Positions 9,522 through 18,833 of a stretch of 64,000 nucleotides of DNA are shown piece after piece. The position numbers and the translations under genes are program-made. Source of the stretch: JACCXG01 sp963836735 (GTDB taxonomy: Bacteria; Acidobacteriota; Vicinamibacteria; Vicinamibacterales; 2-12-FULL-66-21). Below the pieces are notes generated by a model. It had not been told where the DNA came from and searched no databases. It saw only the letters and a list, made by a program, of their open reading frames with translations. The stretch lies in the NCBI GenBank assembly GCA_963836735.1, contig CAWIKP010000010.1:1-64000 (forward strand). Direction: 5' to 3'. Numbering within the stretch: the stretch's first letter is position 1; every line of letters starts with the position of its first letter.

Positions 9522-9926
9522 ATGAGACATCTCGTCACGCGACTGTCAGTGCTCCTGCCGTTCCTCATATGGTCCATGCCGGCATCCGCGCAGCAGCCTT
9601 CGCCGGATTCGCCAGCGCCGCCGGCCGCGAAGAAGGAGGCGCGGTCGCCATGGCTGCTGGTGCCGATGTTCTCATCGAGTCCTAAACTCGGTACCGCACT
9701 GGGCGGACTGGGCGCCTACATGCACACCTTCGATCCGGATAGCCGCGTGTCGCTGTTCGGCGCGTCGTATCGGTACACCTCGACGGACTGACAGATCTTC
9801 AGCGCGTTTGCCCGGACATCTTCTGGCGCCGATCACCATCGCATCGTGCTGATTACGGCATTCGGGCTGATCAAGAACGACTACGACGACTATCTCGGGA
9901 CCGGCCAACCTCTGAAGACCGATGAC
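9522..9926 (+). pseudogene. Outer-membrane beta-barrel protein, 5' part (split by IS66)
   Basis: The segment begins with a signal peptide (MRHLVTRLSVLLPFLIWSMP, then ASAQQ) and a Pro/Ala linker. It then enters a BamA/D15-like surface-antigen barrel: LLVPMFSSSPKLGTALGGLG, YMHTFDPDSRVSLFGASYRY. An in-frame TGA at 9789-9791 interrupts it. The same frame continues past it with recognisable barrel sequence (GLIKNDYDDYLGTGQPLKTD) up to GATGAC at 9921-9926, where the insertion begins. The 3' part resumes at 12259 in the same phase. The gene is inactivated both by the insertion and by the stop codon. Confidence 0.8.
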
Positions 9927-9979
9927 GTGAGTCAAGACCTTGGTCCCGCGGCAAGAGCCAGCACCGTGAGGAGGAGACG

Positions 9980-10330
9980 ATGGACGAGGCGGTGCAACGA
10001 TTTCGACGACAGGCGCGTCGAGAGCTCGGTGATCGGCAGGGTGCCGAGCGACGGTACTCGGCCGGGCTTGCGCCAGGCAGGCGGTGGCGTACTGGCGGCC
10101 GCGTGAGCCGGCGGGCGACGGCCTGCGCGCGGTGGCGACGGCGCTCGGCATCGCGCCGGTGAGCTTGCGCCGTGGGCCCAGGATGCTCGGTTCCGGCCGG
10201 TCCGCGTCGTCGCCGACGCGGCCCCGCCCGCGCGGCTCGTGAGGTCATCGTCGACACGACGGGCGTGCGCGTCGAGGGCCTGGACGTCGAGACGGCGGCG
10301 CAGTGATCGCGCGACTGCGATGAGATGGGC
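9980..10330 (+). pseudogene. IS66 accessory protein TnpA-like, frameshifted
   Basis: The start reads MDEAVQRFRRQARRELGDRQ. In a shifted frame follows YSAGLRQAAVAYWRP and AVATALGIAPVSLRRWA, the helix-turn-helix found in IS66 TnpA proteins. At least two frame changes occur between about 10060 and 10200, so no intact product can be made as sequenced. In IS66 elements TnpA and TnpB are small accessory proteins needed with TnpC for transposition. Confidence 0.65.
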
Positions 10331-10347
10331 ACGGGCGGCGCGTCGCC

Positions 10348-10702
10348 GTGTACGCGCACGGGGCGCCCACGGACATGCGCAAGGGCTTCGACAGCCTGTG
10401 CGCGATGGTCACCGAGCGGCTGGCGAGGAATCCCCTGAGCGGCGACGTCTTTCTCTTCGTCAGCCGCGATCGCATCCGCGCGAAGGTGCTTGCACTTCGA
10501 CGGCACCGGCCTCTGTCTCTATGTGAAGCGCCTGGAGCGCGGGCGCTTCGCGGCGCTGTGGCGGGACGAGGCCGCCGAGCCGATGACGCTCACGGTCAGC
10601 GAGCTCGATCTCTTTCTCGATGGCAGCGCGCTGGTCGGGCGCATGCCGCTCACGCCGCCCGCGCTCACGCACTTTTCGCTTGCCTCGGATCGCGCGCGAT
10701 GA
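10348..10702 (+). pseudogene. tnpB: IS66 TnpB (Orf2), one frameshift
   Basis: This is a nearly full-length TnpB: THMRKGFDSLCAM-like opening (PTDMRKGFDSLCAMVTERLA), NPLSGDVFLFVSRDRIRAKVL, then GTGLCLYVKRLERGRFAALW, PMTLTVSELDLFLDG. A single extra T near 10489 (CTTGCACTTCG where CTGCACTTC, LHF, is expected) splits it into two frames. Stop at 10700-10702 overlaps the ATG of tnpC. Restoring one base would give a normal ~118-residue protein. Confidence 0.85.
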
Positions 10703-12205
10703 TCAAATGCGCGGCAGCATGGTGCCGCTGACGACGAACGCGACGTCGAGACGCTGCGGCAGATCAGGCTCCTCCTCGACGCGCGAGAATCAGCGCCTCA
10801 TCACGCGAATCTCCAGCTGCCGCGCCGAGCTCGCGCGGCTGCGCGGCCTGCCCGAGGTCGCGCAGCTCACGTTCGCCGTCGAGCAGCGCTGCAGCAGACC
10901 GCGCGCGATCCTGTCGCGCGGCGACGCGCCGCACCGGCGCCGCGGCCCGCGCGGCCCGGCCACGGCCCGCGCGCGCAGCCGGCCTTGCCGATCGTCGAGA
11001 TGCGTGCACGAGCTGCCCGCGGATCAGCGCGCGTGTCCGGCCTGTGGCGGGACGCTCACCGAGATGTCGGGCAGTACGAGACGGCCGAGCGCATCACCAC
11101 GGTGAAGGCTGACGTATCACGTCGAGCACCACGCCCGGCAGAAGTACCGCTGTGCGTGCAACGGCGCGGTGGTCACGGCGCCCGCGCCGCCGACGCTGAT
11201 CCCGGGCGGCCGGTATACGCCGGCGTTTGCGGTGGGCGTGGCCGTCGCGAAGTACACCGATCATCTCCCGCTCGAGCGCCAGGTGCGGATGATGGCGCGC
11301 GAGGGCCTGATCGTCGACTCGCAGACGCTGTGGGATCAGATCCAGGCCCTGGCGCGCCACCTCGAGCCCACCTACGAGGCGCTCGGCCAGCGCGCGCTCG
11401 CCGCGCCGGTGATCCATGTCGACGAGACGCGCTGGCCGCGGCTCGGGTCGGGACGGCACCGGCGGCGGGCACCGTGTGGGGCGTCCACCGCCGACCGTCG
11501 CCTTCTATCGCATCTTGCCCGGGAAATCCGCGGAGGAGGGCCGCCAGGTCCTCGGCGGCTACCGCGGGACCGTCGGTCGTCGATGGCTACGCGGTGTACG
11601 AGGTGCTGGCCCGCGACGGGCCCGGACTTCGCGCTCGCGCACTGCTGGGCGCACACGAAACGCAAGTACGAGGAGAACGCCGACCACTGGCCGACGGCGT
11701 GTGCCGAGATCGACGCACTGATCGGCGATCTCTACGCCGTCGAGCGGCTCGTGCCGCGGCCCGTTTCCCGGCGACGCCGCGGAACGCAGGCGCTGCGGCA
11801 CCAGCTGCGGCAGGAGCGCTCGCGCCCGATCCTCGATCGCATCTGGACGTGGGCGACCGTGCAAGTCGGCTTGCCGCGCAGCGATTCGGCAAGGCCGTGC
11901 GCTACATGCTCGAGCGCTGGACCGGCCTCACACGCTTCCTCGACAACCCGCGCATCCCGCTCGATAACAATGCCGACCGAACGGGCGCTGCGCGGCCCGG
12001 TCGTCGGCCGGAAGAATCACTACGGCTCGAAGTCGCTGCGCGGCACGCAGGTCGCGGCGCTCTTCTACACGCTGTGCGAGTCGGCGAAGCTCGTGGGCGT
12101 CGACCCCCACGCGTATCTCCTGCGCGCGGATCGAAGTCGCCATCGCCCAGCCCGGCACCGTCACGCTGCCCGAGACGCTCGCGGTCGACTGCCCCCGCGG
12201 CATAG
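10699..12205 (+). pseudogene. tnpC: IS66 transposase TnpC, multiple frameshifts
   Basis: Recognisable pieces appear in order but in changing frames. These include an N-terminal coiled-coil region (NQRLITRISSCRAELARLRG), a zinc-binding segment HELPADQRACPACGGTLTEM, and a DDE domain with PAPPTLIPGGRYTPAFAVGV, LWDQIQALARHLEP and the catalytic motif VIHVDETRWPRL near 11420. Later come VDGYAVYEVL, AHCWAHTKRKYEENADHW, FGKAVRYMLERWTGLTRFLD, ERALRGPVVGRKNHYGSKS and the end AYLLRA. At least six frame changes lie between 10720 and 12130. It is inactive as sequenced. Confidence 0.85.
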
Positions 12206-12258
12206 ACGCCCCTCGCCACGCCGTGGCTCCCGCGTCACAGACGGGGCACGGCGAGGAC

Positions 12259-12942
12259 ATACACTTGAAGGCCTTCGCGGGGCGGTATCTGTTTCGTGCG
12301 ACAGGCGACTGGTTCATTGGCGCCCAGGGGAGTGCCGCGAATTACCAGGTACTGGGAGCGACCGCGGAAGACGATCTCGTGCTCGAGACACTGGGCGTGC
12401 GCGGATTCGAGTCGGCGGGAGTGGGCGCAACCCTGATGCACGATTCGCGCGACAACGAAGACATGCCGACGACAGGCTGGTTCTTGAACGTCAACAATAT
12501 TGCCTATGGTGAGGCACTCGGCGGAGCCGAGTCGTTTGATGCGTATCGCGTCGACCTAAAAGCGTTTTGGAAGCACGGCAGCGGTCACGTGCTGGCGGTG
12601 CGCCAGTACAACTGGTTGACCAGCGATGCACCAGCGGCCGCGCAAGGGACGGTCATCCTTCGCGGTTACAAACAAGGTCAGTACCTCTCGCCGTACATGT
12701 CCTCGCTCGAAGTCGAAGAACGTCTCTCGTTTCACCCACGATGGGGCGCCACACTGTTTGCTGGTGCGGCGGGGTTGTACGGCGAGGCGCCAGCCCCTCT
12801 TGACCGCAGCGTCTATCCGACCTTCGGAGCAGGTCTGCACTTCGTGCTCAAACCCGTGCAGCGCATGAACGTGAATCTCGAGTACGCCGAAGGCCTCGAA
12901 GACAACCGCGGCGTCTATCTGAAGCTGGGCTATGCCTGGTGA
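12259..12942 (+). pseudogene. Outer-membrane beta-barrel protein, 3' part (split by IS66)
   Basis: This is the continuation of the barrel that starts at 9522. It reads IHLKAFAGRYLFRATGDWFI, then ATLMHDSRDNEDMPTTGWFL, VLAVRQYNWLTSDAPA, GYKQGQYLSPYMSSLEVEER, and ends GVYLKLGYAW. The terminal aromatic W and the alternating beta pattern are the usual Omp85/D15 surface-antigen C-terminus. It is open for its full length but has no start or signal peptide of its own; the frame opens inside the IS66 right end, so any product would lack export signals. Confidence 0.8.
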
Positions 12943-12984
12943 GCCGCTGATCCGCAAGCTGACAGTTCGTGGACGGAATTCGCT

Positions 12985-13101
12985 GTGACCGCACCATCCT
13001 TGTCAATTCCAGAACCCCAGACGTTCGAGAGCCTCCTGTCCCTCACAGGCCGATGCGCGGTGGTCACCGGCGGCAGCCGGGGACTTGGTGAGGCGACCTG
13101 A
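12985..13101 (+). pseudogene. Short-chain dehydrogenase N-terminal fragment
   Basis: A 38-codon frame from GTG 12985 reads ...FESLLSLTGRCAVVTGGSRG then LGEAT and stops. LTGRxAVVTGGSRGLGEA is the Rossmann-fold nucleotide-binding start of a short-chain dehydrogenase/reductase (TGxxxGxG motif). The rest of the ~250-residue enzyme is absent; downstream sequence shows no SDR motifs. It is a truncated relic. Confidence 0.7.
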
Positions 13102-13361
13102 ACACGGGGGATTCGCGGGAGGTGCGGAAGCGTTGGAAACTCGGGGCGCTGGAAAACAGCACCGCCGAGCGTCGAGTCGCCAGGCGTGCCGAACCGTAGC
13201 TCACTGACGGGGACGAGAGAGATTCAGGAGAGGCACCTTCGGCACTGGCACTGAACTGTTCGCTGCCCGCGTTCCCTTCGCTTTCCGTCCTCAATGGACC
13301 CCGCCGCCTGAAACCGGCCCGAAACACCGGATTGCGACAATGAACTGGCCGGAGGTCCCGT

Positions 13362-13973
13362 ATGCTGTTCGCGCTTGTCGTGATGGCGGGGGTTCTTCTT
13401 CTGACCATGGTCGTCAACAACCGTAGACAACCTTCGCGCTGGGACCGGGGCAAACGCCGCTCGCACTGGGACGGCGGCACCACCGGAGACGGGTCAACGT
13501 GGGTGTTCGGCGGCGACGTGGGTCCCGACTGTGGGGCTGACGGCGGCGGTGCTGTCGCGCCTGCGGTCGTGATTGGCCGGTCCAGCCACACGAACGACTC
13601 ACATCCGGCCGCCGTGCCGGCTCAACCAATAGAGGTCGACGTCCTCCCGCTGAGCGCCGGCGTCGTGAACTACCGCTCGGGCGGCGATCCGAGTGTCGCG
13701 GAGACCTGCACGAGCTTCGTCAGGTGCTGCCACATGGGGCGGGATCGTCAGCACGTGGTGATGCGCGAACTCGATCGCGTTCATCGCGGCATGTCCCTTG
13801 AACCGCCTTTCGGGATGGCCTTACATCCTCCCGGCCCTAACCGACGACCCATCCCGTGCACTCGGTGCGGAAAGCCGGTGAAACTGACCGGCGAGCGTGA
13901 TCGGCTGGTCTTTTACATCTGCGAGTCGTGTGGGACGACTGGAGCATTCGCGGTTAGCTCGAAGGATTCGTGA
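13362..13973 (+). CDS. Predicted small membrane protein with C-terminal zinc ribbon
   Basis: A 203-residue open frame. The N-terminus has one membrane helix (MLFALVVMAGVLLLTMVV), then a basic stretch and a Gly/Asp-rich segment (GDVGPDCGADGGG) like small GGDCGGG-type proteins. The last ~50 residues hold a CxxC...CxxC zinc ribbon (PCTRCGKPVKL ... YICESCGTTGAFAV). The middle has no recognisable pattern, so two short genes may have been joined. A separate start for the ribbon part is possible at ATG 13815. ATG 13362 is preceded by GGAGG. Its neighbours on both sides are relics, so function and integrity are uncertain. Confidence 0.45.
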   Translation: MLFALVVMAGVLLLTMVVNNRRQPSRWDRGKRRSHWDGGTTGDGSTWVFGGDVGPDCGADGGGAVAPAVVIGRSSHTNDSHPAAVPAQPIEVDVLPLSAGVVNYRSGGDPSVAETCTSFVRCCHMGRDRQHVVMRELDRVHRGMSLEPPFGMALHPPGPNRRPIPCTRCGKPVKLTGERDRLVFYICESCGTTGAFAVSSKDS

Positions 13974-14107
13974 ATCTCGGTGAATGACTACGCTGCAGCC
14001 CAGGGAACTACTTAGCCCTGGACCGACGGCAAGCAGCGGCTGTCCACGGATGATGCGGATGTCGACGCAGGGAAGAACGTGCTCGTACACTGGGACTGAG
14101 CCGTCGC

Positions 14108-14325
14108 ATGGAGTCCGCTCTCACGGTCCCGTCTGCCGTTTCCCGGTGTCAGTACTTGCCAGATCGCATCTGGCAGCCTCCGCTACGAGCTGGTTCCGGA
14201 CCTCCGACCTGCCGGCTACATGCAGCGGCTGCAACAGGGCTGGCGACGATTCAGCTACGCGATGTTTCGGCCGAGTGCCCCTCCTGTCGGATGTGCCAAT
14301 CGCTGCGGGTGCTTCAGCCCTGTAA
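14108..14325 (+). pseudogene. Arginyl-tRNA-protein transferase N-terminal fragment
   Basis: In order but across three frames the sequence reads RCQYLPDRIWQ, LRYELVPDLRPAGYMQRLQQ, GWRRFSYAMFRP and AECPSCRMCQSLRV. This is the N-terminal domain of Ate/Bpt-type aminoacyl-tRNA-protein transferases, which has a conserved YLPxRxxxxxY start and the CPxCxxCxxLRV cysteine motif. Frame changes fall near 14190 and 14275, and the catalytic remainder of the ~240-residue enzyme is missing; a different gene starts at 14338. It is a dead fragment. Confidence 0.65.
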
Positions 14326-14337
14326 AATCGACCCATA

Positions 14338-15664
14338 GTGGACAAGGAAGGACTCTTTGCCTGTGCTGCTGCTTTCAGCCTGGCACTGCTGCCGGCGAAT
14401 GGATGGGCGCAAACCGGGACCATCACCGGCACCGTGACTGATGTCAGCACTGGTGCGCCCATCCCCAATATGGCTGTCGAGATCTACGTTCCGTTTTCTC
14501 AGGGAAAACCGCCCCGAGAAGACCGCCTGGCGACCGTGGTCACCGACGCCAACGGCGTTTATCAGGTGCCGGGGCTGTGGGACGGGTTCTACCGCGTGGG
14601 AACGAATCCTTCCGGGCGCTATGCGGCACAGCGCTTCAACAATTTTGAGTGCGTGCGTGTGTGCAGCCCATTCGGCGGCACGACGGTCTCGGTCACAGGA
14701 AGCGCGCCTGCAAGTGGAATCGATTTCGCGTTGTATCCCACCGGGGCGGCGGACGTCGTCGCCGCTCTCGGGCCGGGGCACGGACTGTGGCTGCTCGCCG
14801 CCGATGGCACCCGGCAGCAGCTTCACGGGCTCAGTCCAAGAGCGATGACGCCGGCGATCTCGACGGGAACCACCAGGACGATCTGATCGTCGATTTCGGA
14901 GCCGGTGTCGGCCTCTACGCCTGGATGAATCACGACCAGTGGCGTTTCCTCCACGGCGTGAGCCCGACGCAAATGGTGACGGGCGGACCTCGACCGCGAC
15001 GGGCATGACGACCTCATCGCCGTCTTCCCCGGCTACGGTGTCTGGCGCTGGGTCGACACCGGCGCCTGGAACCAGCTCCATCCGTTCGACGCCAGCAAGC
15101 TCGCCGTCGGCCGCTATGATGGCCACGGCGCTGACTTGATCCTCGATTTTCCCGGTTTTGGCCTCTGGATCTACCAGAGCAACGGCACGTGGCGCTCGAT
15201 TAACCCGCAGAATGCCACAACGCTCGTGGCCGCGAATGTCATCGATACGGCGGTTGGAAACATACTCATATCCGGACGGGACGACGTCATCGCGAGTTTC
15301 GCGGGCGCTGGCCTCTGGGTTTACCTCGACGGCTCCTACTGGCAACGGTTTCACGCGGTCACACCGCGACTCACTGCCGCCGGTTACCTCTCCGTCGGTC
15401 GCACGGCAGATCTGGTGCTGGATTTCGGAGAGCCTGTACGGCATCTGGACCTGGCGTAACGTTGTCTCGGCGTGGAGTCAGATTCATCAGACGTCCGCTC
15501 GAAGTATCGTGCTGGCCGATCGCACCGCGAACGCGGTGGACGAAATCATGATCGACTTCGGGCCGCCCTATGGACTCTGGCAAATCGCCAACCACGATGC
15601 CGCGGCGTGGAGTCAGCTCGATGCTCTGAGTCCCGAAGCCATTGTGGTCGGCCAGTTCCACTAG
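14338..15664 (+). CDS. Secreted tandem-repeat protein with carboxypeptidase-regulatory-like domain, frameshifted
   Basis: A signal peptide (ACAAAFSLALLPANGWAQ) is followed by a carboxypeptidase-regulatory-like beta-sandwich (TITGTVTDVSTGAPIPNMAV ... TDANGVYQVPGLWDGFYRVG). Then come at least six ~45-residue repeats of the form DLILDF-GFGLWxY-xxGxWxxxxxxxxxxLVAAxV. Visible copies start with DDLIVDFGAGVGLYAW, DDLIAVFPGYGVWRW, ADLILDFPGFGLWIY, DDVIASFAGAGLWVY, ADLVLDFGESLYGIW and DEIMIDFGPPYGLWQI. The repeat resembles FG-GAP/VCBS beta-propeller blades. The frame changes near 14850, 14990 and 15432. GTG 14338 is the likely start. Probably an extracellular binding protein; ligand unknown. Confidence 0.7.
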
Positions 15665-15770
15665 CCATCGGACCCGAGCCCTCGGACACTCGCCACACGG
15701 TTCCGCCGCGTCAAGTAGAATGCGGACTCGGTCGAGTCAGTCGGCCGAATCTCACGCAGGACGAGGCGCC

Positions 15771-16054
15771 GTGGCTGAGTGGATATACGCGCAGAGTGAC
15801 CCCGCCGAGGAGCTGGCCGAGCTTCATTTCTTCTCCTTCAAGAAGCGCCGGCCCGAAGGCGACATCGAGTTCGTGATCACCGTGAAGGAGTTGCGTCCAG
15901 GAACGCGCTGCAGATGCAGTTCTACGCGCAGGCGGACAAGGAGGTCAACCAGAGGACCGCGCCGTTCCGTCCCTTCGGCTGGGGGGATTCGCTGTTGCGC
16001 GCACTCAGCGAATGCATCGAGGCCATCCGCCAGTACCCCTACGATCCAGAATAA
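15771..16054 (+). CDS. Small conserved hypothetical protein, one frameshift
   Basis: From GTG 15771 the frame reads AEWIYAQSDPAEELAELHFF, SFKKRRPEGDIEFVITVKE. After a single-base shift near 15890 it continues SRNALQMQFYAQADKEVNQR, TAPFRPFGWGDSLLRALSEC, IEAIRQYPYDPE and stops. The combined ~95-residue product is acidic, with no membrane segment or signal. The coherence of both halves (codon use, helix pattern) argues for one real gene carrying an indel. I do not recognise a family. Confidence 0.55.
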
Positions 16055-16143
16055 CGACCAATAACGGCGGCTCTCGAAGCCCTCGACACGGCCGACTCGA
16101 CCTCGCTTGCGCGCGGCGTGAGCGCCGACGATAATCGGGCGGC

Positions 16144-18434
16144 ATGTCGACCCGGACCGAGACGGTCGCAGTGCTGCTCGGTTCGATCGCGCTGGCGCTC
16201 GCGTTCACCCATCCCCTCGCGTTTCGATTCGGCCACCACATCGCAGCCGACGCCGGCGATCCGGTGCTGACGGCCTGGACGCTCGCCTGGGACGCGGATC
16301 GGATCCGGCACGGCCTGCGCGGCATCTGGGACGCGCCGAACTTCTTCCCGTACTCACACACACTGCTCTATTCGGATCACCTGCTCGGCATCGCCGTCTT
16401 CACGGCCCCTTTGCAATGGATGACGCGCAACCCCGTCCTCGTCTACGACGCCGCGTTCGTCGCGTCGTTCGCCATGGCGGGCGCTGGAATGTACGTCCTG
16501 GCACGCGATCTGACCGGCCGGCGCGACGCCGCACTGATCGCCGCCGTGATCTTCGCGTGCCAGCCCTTCCGCGCGTCACACCTGTCCCACCTGCAGTGGC
16601 TGATGACCGGCTGGCTGCCGCTGTCGCTCTGGGCGATCCACCGGTACAGCAGGACTCACGCGGCGCGATATGCGTTCGGCGCCGCGGGGTTTTATCTGTT
16701 GCAGTCGTTGACCGCCTTGTACCTTCACTGTACTACGCGCTCCTGCCGATTCTGATTGTCGGGGGCGCCGAGCTGTTGCGCGCACGCCCGCCGATGGGCC
16801 GCCTCGCCCTGCACGGCGGCGCGGCCGTCTTGCTGGTCGGTCTCGTGATGGTGCCGATCGCACGGGCGGTACTACGAGGTGCGCGCCGTGCAGGGCCTGA
16901 AGCGGTCCGCTGACGACATCGTGGGGCAGAGCGCGGACGTCGGCGACTATTTCAGCGCCTCGCCGCGGTTGCGATTCTGGGGCGGCCTTGGCGCCGGAAG
17001 GGGCGAGCACGAACTGTTTCCCGGCGCCATCGTCCTGGTGCTGTCCGCGGCGGCGCTCGTCGTGCACCGGCGCCGGACCATCGTTCTCGTGTATGCGGGA
17101 GTGGCCACGGCCGCATTCGTCCTCTCGCTGGGGCCGTCGCCGTCGGCCTGGGGCCACGCGTCGAGCGTTCCCGGACCGTACGCGGTGCTGCTGCGGGCCG
17201 TGCCCGGGCTCGACGGCCTGCGCGCGCCTGCCCGGCTGGCCGTCGTCGTGCAGGTCGCGCTGGCTGCGATGGCGGCATTCGGCGCAGCCTGGGCGATCGA
17301 TCGGCTTCCGGCGCGCGGCCGGGTCGCCGCGCTCGCGCTCCTTGCCGCGGCGATTGCTGCCGAGGGCTGGATTGCGCCAATCGCGTCGACGCCATTTCCC
17401 GCGCTCGGCCTCGAGGACCGCGGCGCTTACGCATACGTCCGGCGGCTGCCGTCCGGCGGTGTGATGGAATTGCCCACGTCGGCGGAAGAGGCCGATCGCG
17501 AATTCGCCTACCAGTACGCCACGCTGCTGCACGGCCACCGCGGCGTCAACGGCCAGAGCGGCTACGTGTCGCCGCTGGCCGCATGGCTGCGCGGCGGACA
17601 CTCACCGTTCCGGGAGCCGGATCGTGCGCGCGATGCGCTGGCGATGCTCCGCGGCATCGGCGTCCGCTACCTGATCGTCCATCGCGCTTCATACGCCGAT
17701 CCATCGCTGGCCGACGCGATGCTCGCCGCGCTCGACCGCCGGAGCGAGGACGGTGCCTCGAGCGATCGCACCGAGTCGAACGGTGTCATCGACCGCCATG
17801 CCTTCGGCGAGACCACGGTCGCCGCGCTGGCGCCGCTCGAGATCCCGTCCGCACCGGAGGCTCTCTCAGACGTGCCGCAATCGGCCGTTCGCCTGGCCGC
17901 GTCGGCCGGACACGATCGCCTGCCGCTGCTCTTCGACGGCAACGTCGACACGCGCTGGCTGACCGGCCGCCATCAAGCGGGCGACGAATGGCTCGAGCTG
18001 CATTTCGACCGCCCGCGTGATGTCAGGCTCATCCGCCTGCAACTCGGCGCGCGCAGCTTCGGCGACTACCCGCGCGATCTTGCCGTCGACGCGATCGAAG
18101 ACGGCCGGGTACGAGGGTTGTTTCGGGGTCGGTCCTGCCGATGCTCGCGCGCGGAATCGTCTCCGACGGCGCGTATCCCTTCATCGACGTTGTACTTCCC
18201 GAGAATCGCGCGAGCGTGCTGCGCCTGCGGCAACTCGGCGTGACGAACGCGTTCTTCTGGTCCATTCACGAGTTGCGCCTGCGGGAGCGCTCTATGATCC
18301 CGCCGATGGCCGCGCGCACCGCGCCGTCGGAGGACGTCCTTTCGAGACAACTGTGCACCGACGCTGATTCTGGAGGCATCGCACTGCCATGCTCGCCCAG
18401 CAAAAGCCCGATTTCTCAGGCGAATGGATCCTGA
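16144..18434 (+). CDS. Multi-pass membrane protein with C-terminal discoidin-like domain, frameshifted
   Basis: An about 760-residue protein in four frame segments (shifts near 16728, 16868 and 18115). The N-terminal ~430 residues form many membrane helices. The loop after the first helix (GDPVLTAWTLAWDADRI, NFFPYSHTLLYSDHLLG) is typical of GT-C/YfhO-like integral membrane proteins. The periplasmic C-terminal part contains YLIVHRASYADPS and a discoidin-like (F5/8 type C) segment: LLFDGNVDTRWLTGRHQAGD, EWLELHFDRPRDVRLIRLQL. The last conserved piece is FFWSIHELRLRER; codons after about 18295 look random, so the natural stop may be earlier. A role in envelope polysaccharide or lipid-linked sugar handling is possible, but no catalytic DxD is clear. 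Confidence 0.7.
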
Positions 18435-18808
18435 ACCGAGAGGCCAGTACTCTCAGCCCTGGCGCCGACACGGTGGAAACCGCTGTCTGGCGAATCGACC
18501 ACCGCGAGCCGGCCTTCCGCCACCAGGCCGCGTTCGTCATGGCCGGCGGTTCGCGGGAGTACGAGTATGAACTGTTGACTGATGGCCGGGAAATCGTCAG
18601 CGCCCACGAGGGCGGAGAAACGGCCGCCAGCCTTCGTTGGCAGGACAACGACCTGGTCGTCACAATGCGGACCCGGCACTCGGGTGGTGAAATGACGGTT
18701 TCCTTTCGCTATGAATCGATCGACGCGGGACGGCGCCTTCGAGCGTCGGAACAGCTTCGAGGAACCGATCATGACCAGGATAACGTCTGGATCTTCGACC
18801 GCCATTAG
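18389..18808 (+). CDS. Conserved hypothetical lipocalin-like protein
   Basis: A 139-residue protein whose start, QQKPDFSGEWILNREASTLS, has the FSGxWxLNxxxS opening seen in many secreted Acidobacteriota proteins with a lipocalin-like beta-barrel. Repeating beta-strand pairs follow (YEYELLTDGREIV, SLRWQDNDLVVTMRT, MTVSFRYESIDAGRRLRASE). There is no signal peptide in this frame, and homologues of this type usually have one, so the true start may lie upstream in disturbed sequence. It overlaps the poorly defined end of the preceding membrane protein and converges on the toxin-immunity operon 26 bases downstream. Confidence 0.65.
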   Translation: MLAQQKPDFSGEWILNREASTLSPGADTVETAVWRIDHREPAFRHQAAFVMAGGSREYEYELLTDGREIVSAHEGGETAASLRWQDNDLVVTMRTRHSGGEMTVSFRYESIDAGRRLRASEQLRGTDHDQDNVWIFDRH

Positions 18809-18833
18809 CGACAGCTCCTGTCGCAACACGGTG

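Larger units (their letters stand above)
9927..12250 (+). mobile_element. IS66-family insertion sequence (degenerate)
   Basis: A ~2.3-kb element with the tnpA-tnpB-tnpC order typical of IS66, inserted in an outer-membrane barrel gene in the same orientation. All three genes contain frameshifts, so it is not autonomous as sequenced. Its edges are set from the host reading frame and the candidate target duplication; clear terminal inverted repeats could not be aligned (left end GTGAGTCAAGACC, right end complement CGTGCCCCGTCTG). Inside, G+C looks higher than in neighbouring genes, with long CG-only runs. Confidence 0.8.
9919..12258 (+). repeat. Probable 8-bp target-site duplication flanking IS66 element
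   Basis: CCGATGAC (9919-9926) and GCGAGGAC (12251-12258) agree at six of eight positions and flank the element exactly where the barrel reading frame breaks and resumes. Joining codon GAC at 9924-9926 to ATA at 12259 restores a continuous frame (LKTDD then IHLKAFAG). IS66 elements make 8-bp duplications. The two mismatches mean either later mutation or sequencing error. Confidence 0.55.

Noticed and set aside
9789..9791. TGA as a selenocysteine codon in the barrel gene
   Set aside because: No hairpin of the expected type follows, and outer-membrane barrels are not known selenoproteins; the gene is already broken by IS66.
10480..10495. Programmed frameshift in IS66 tnpB
   Set aside because: IS66 does not use frameshifting in tnpB; the extra T is not on a slippery heptamer, and many other genes here show similar indels.
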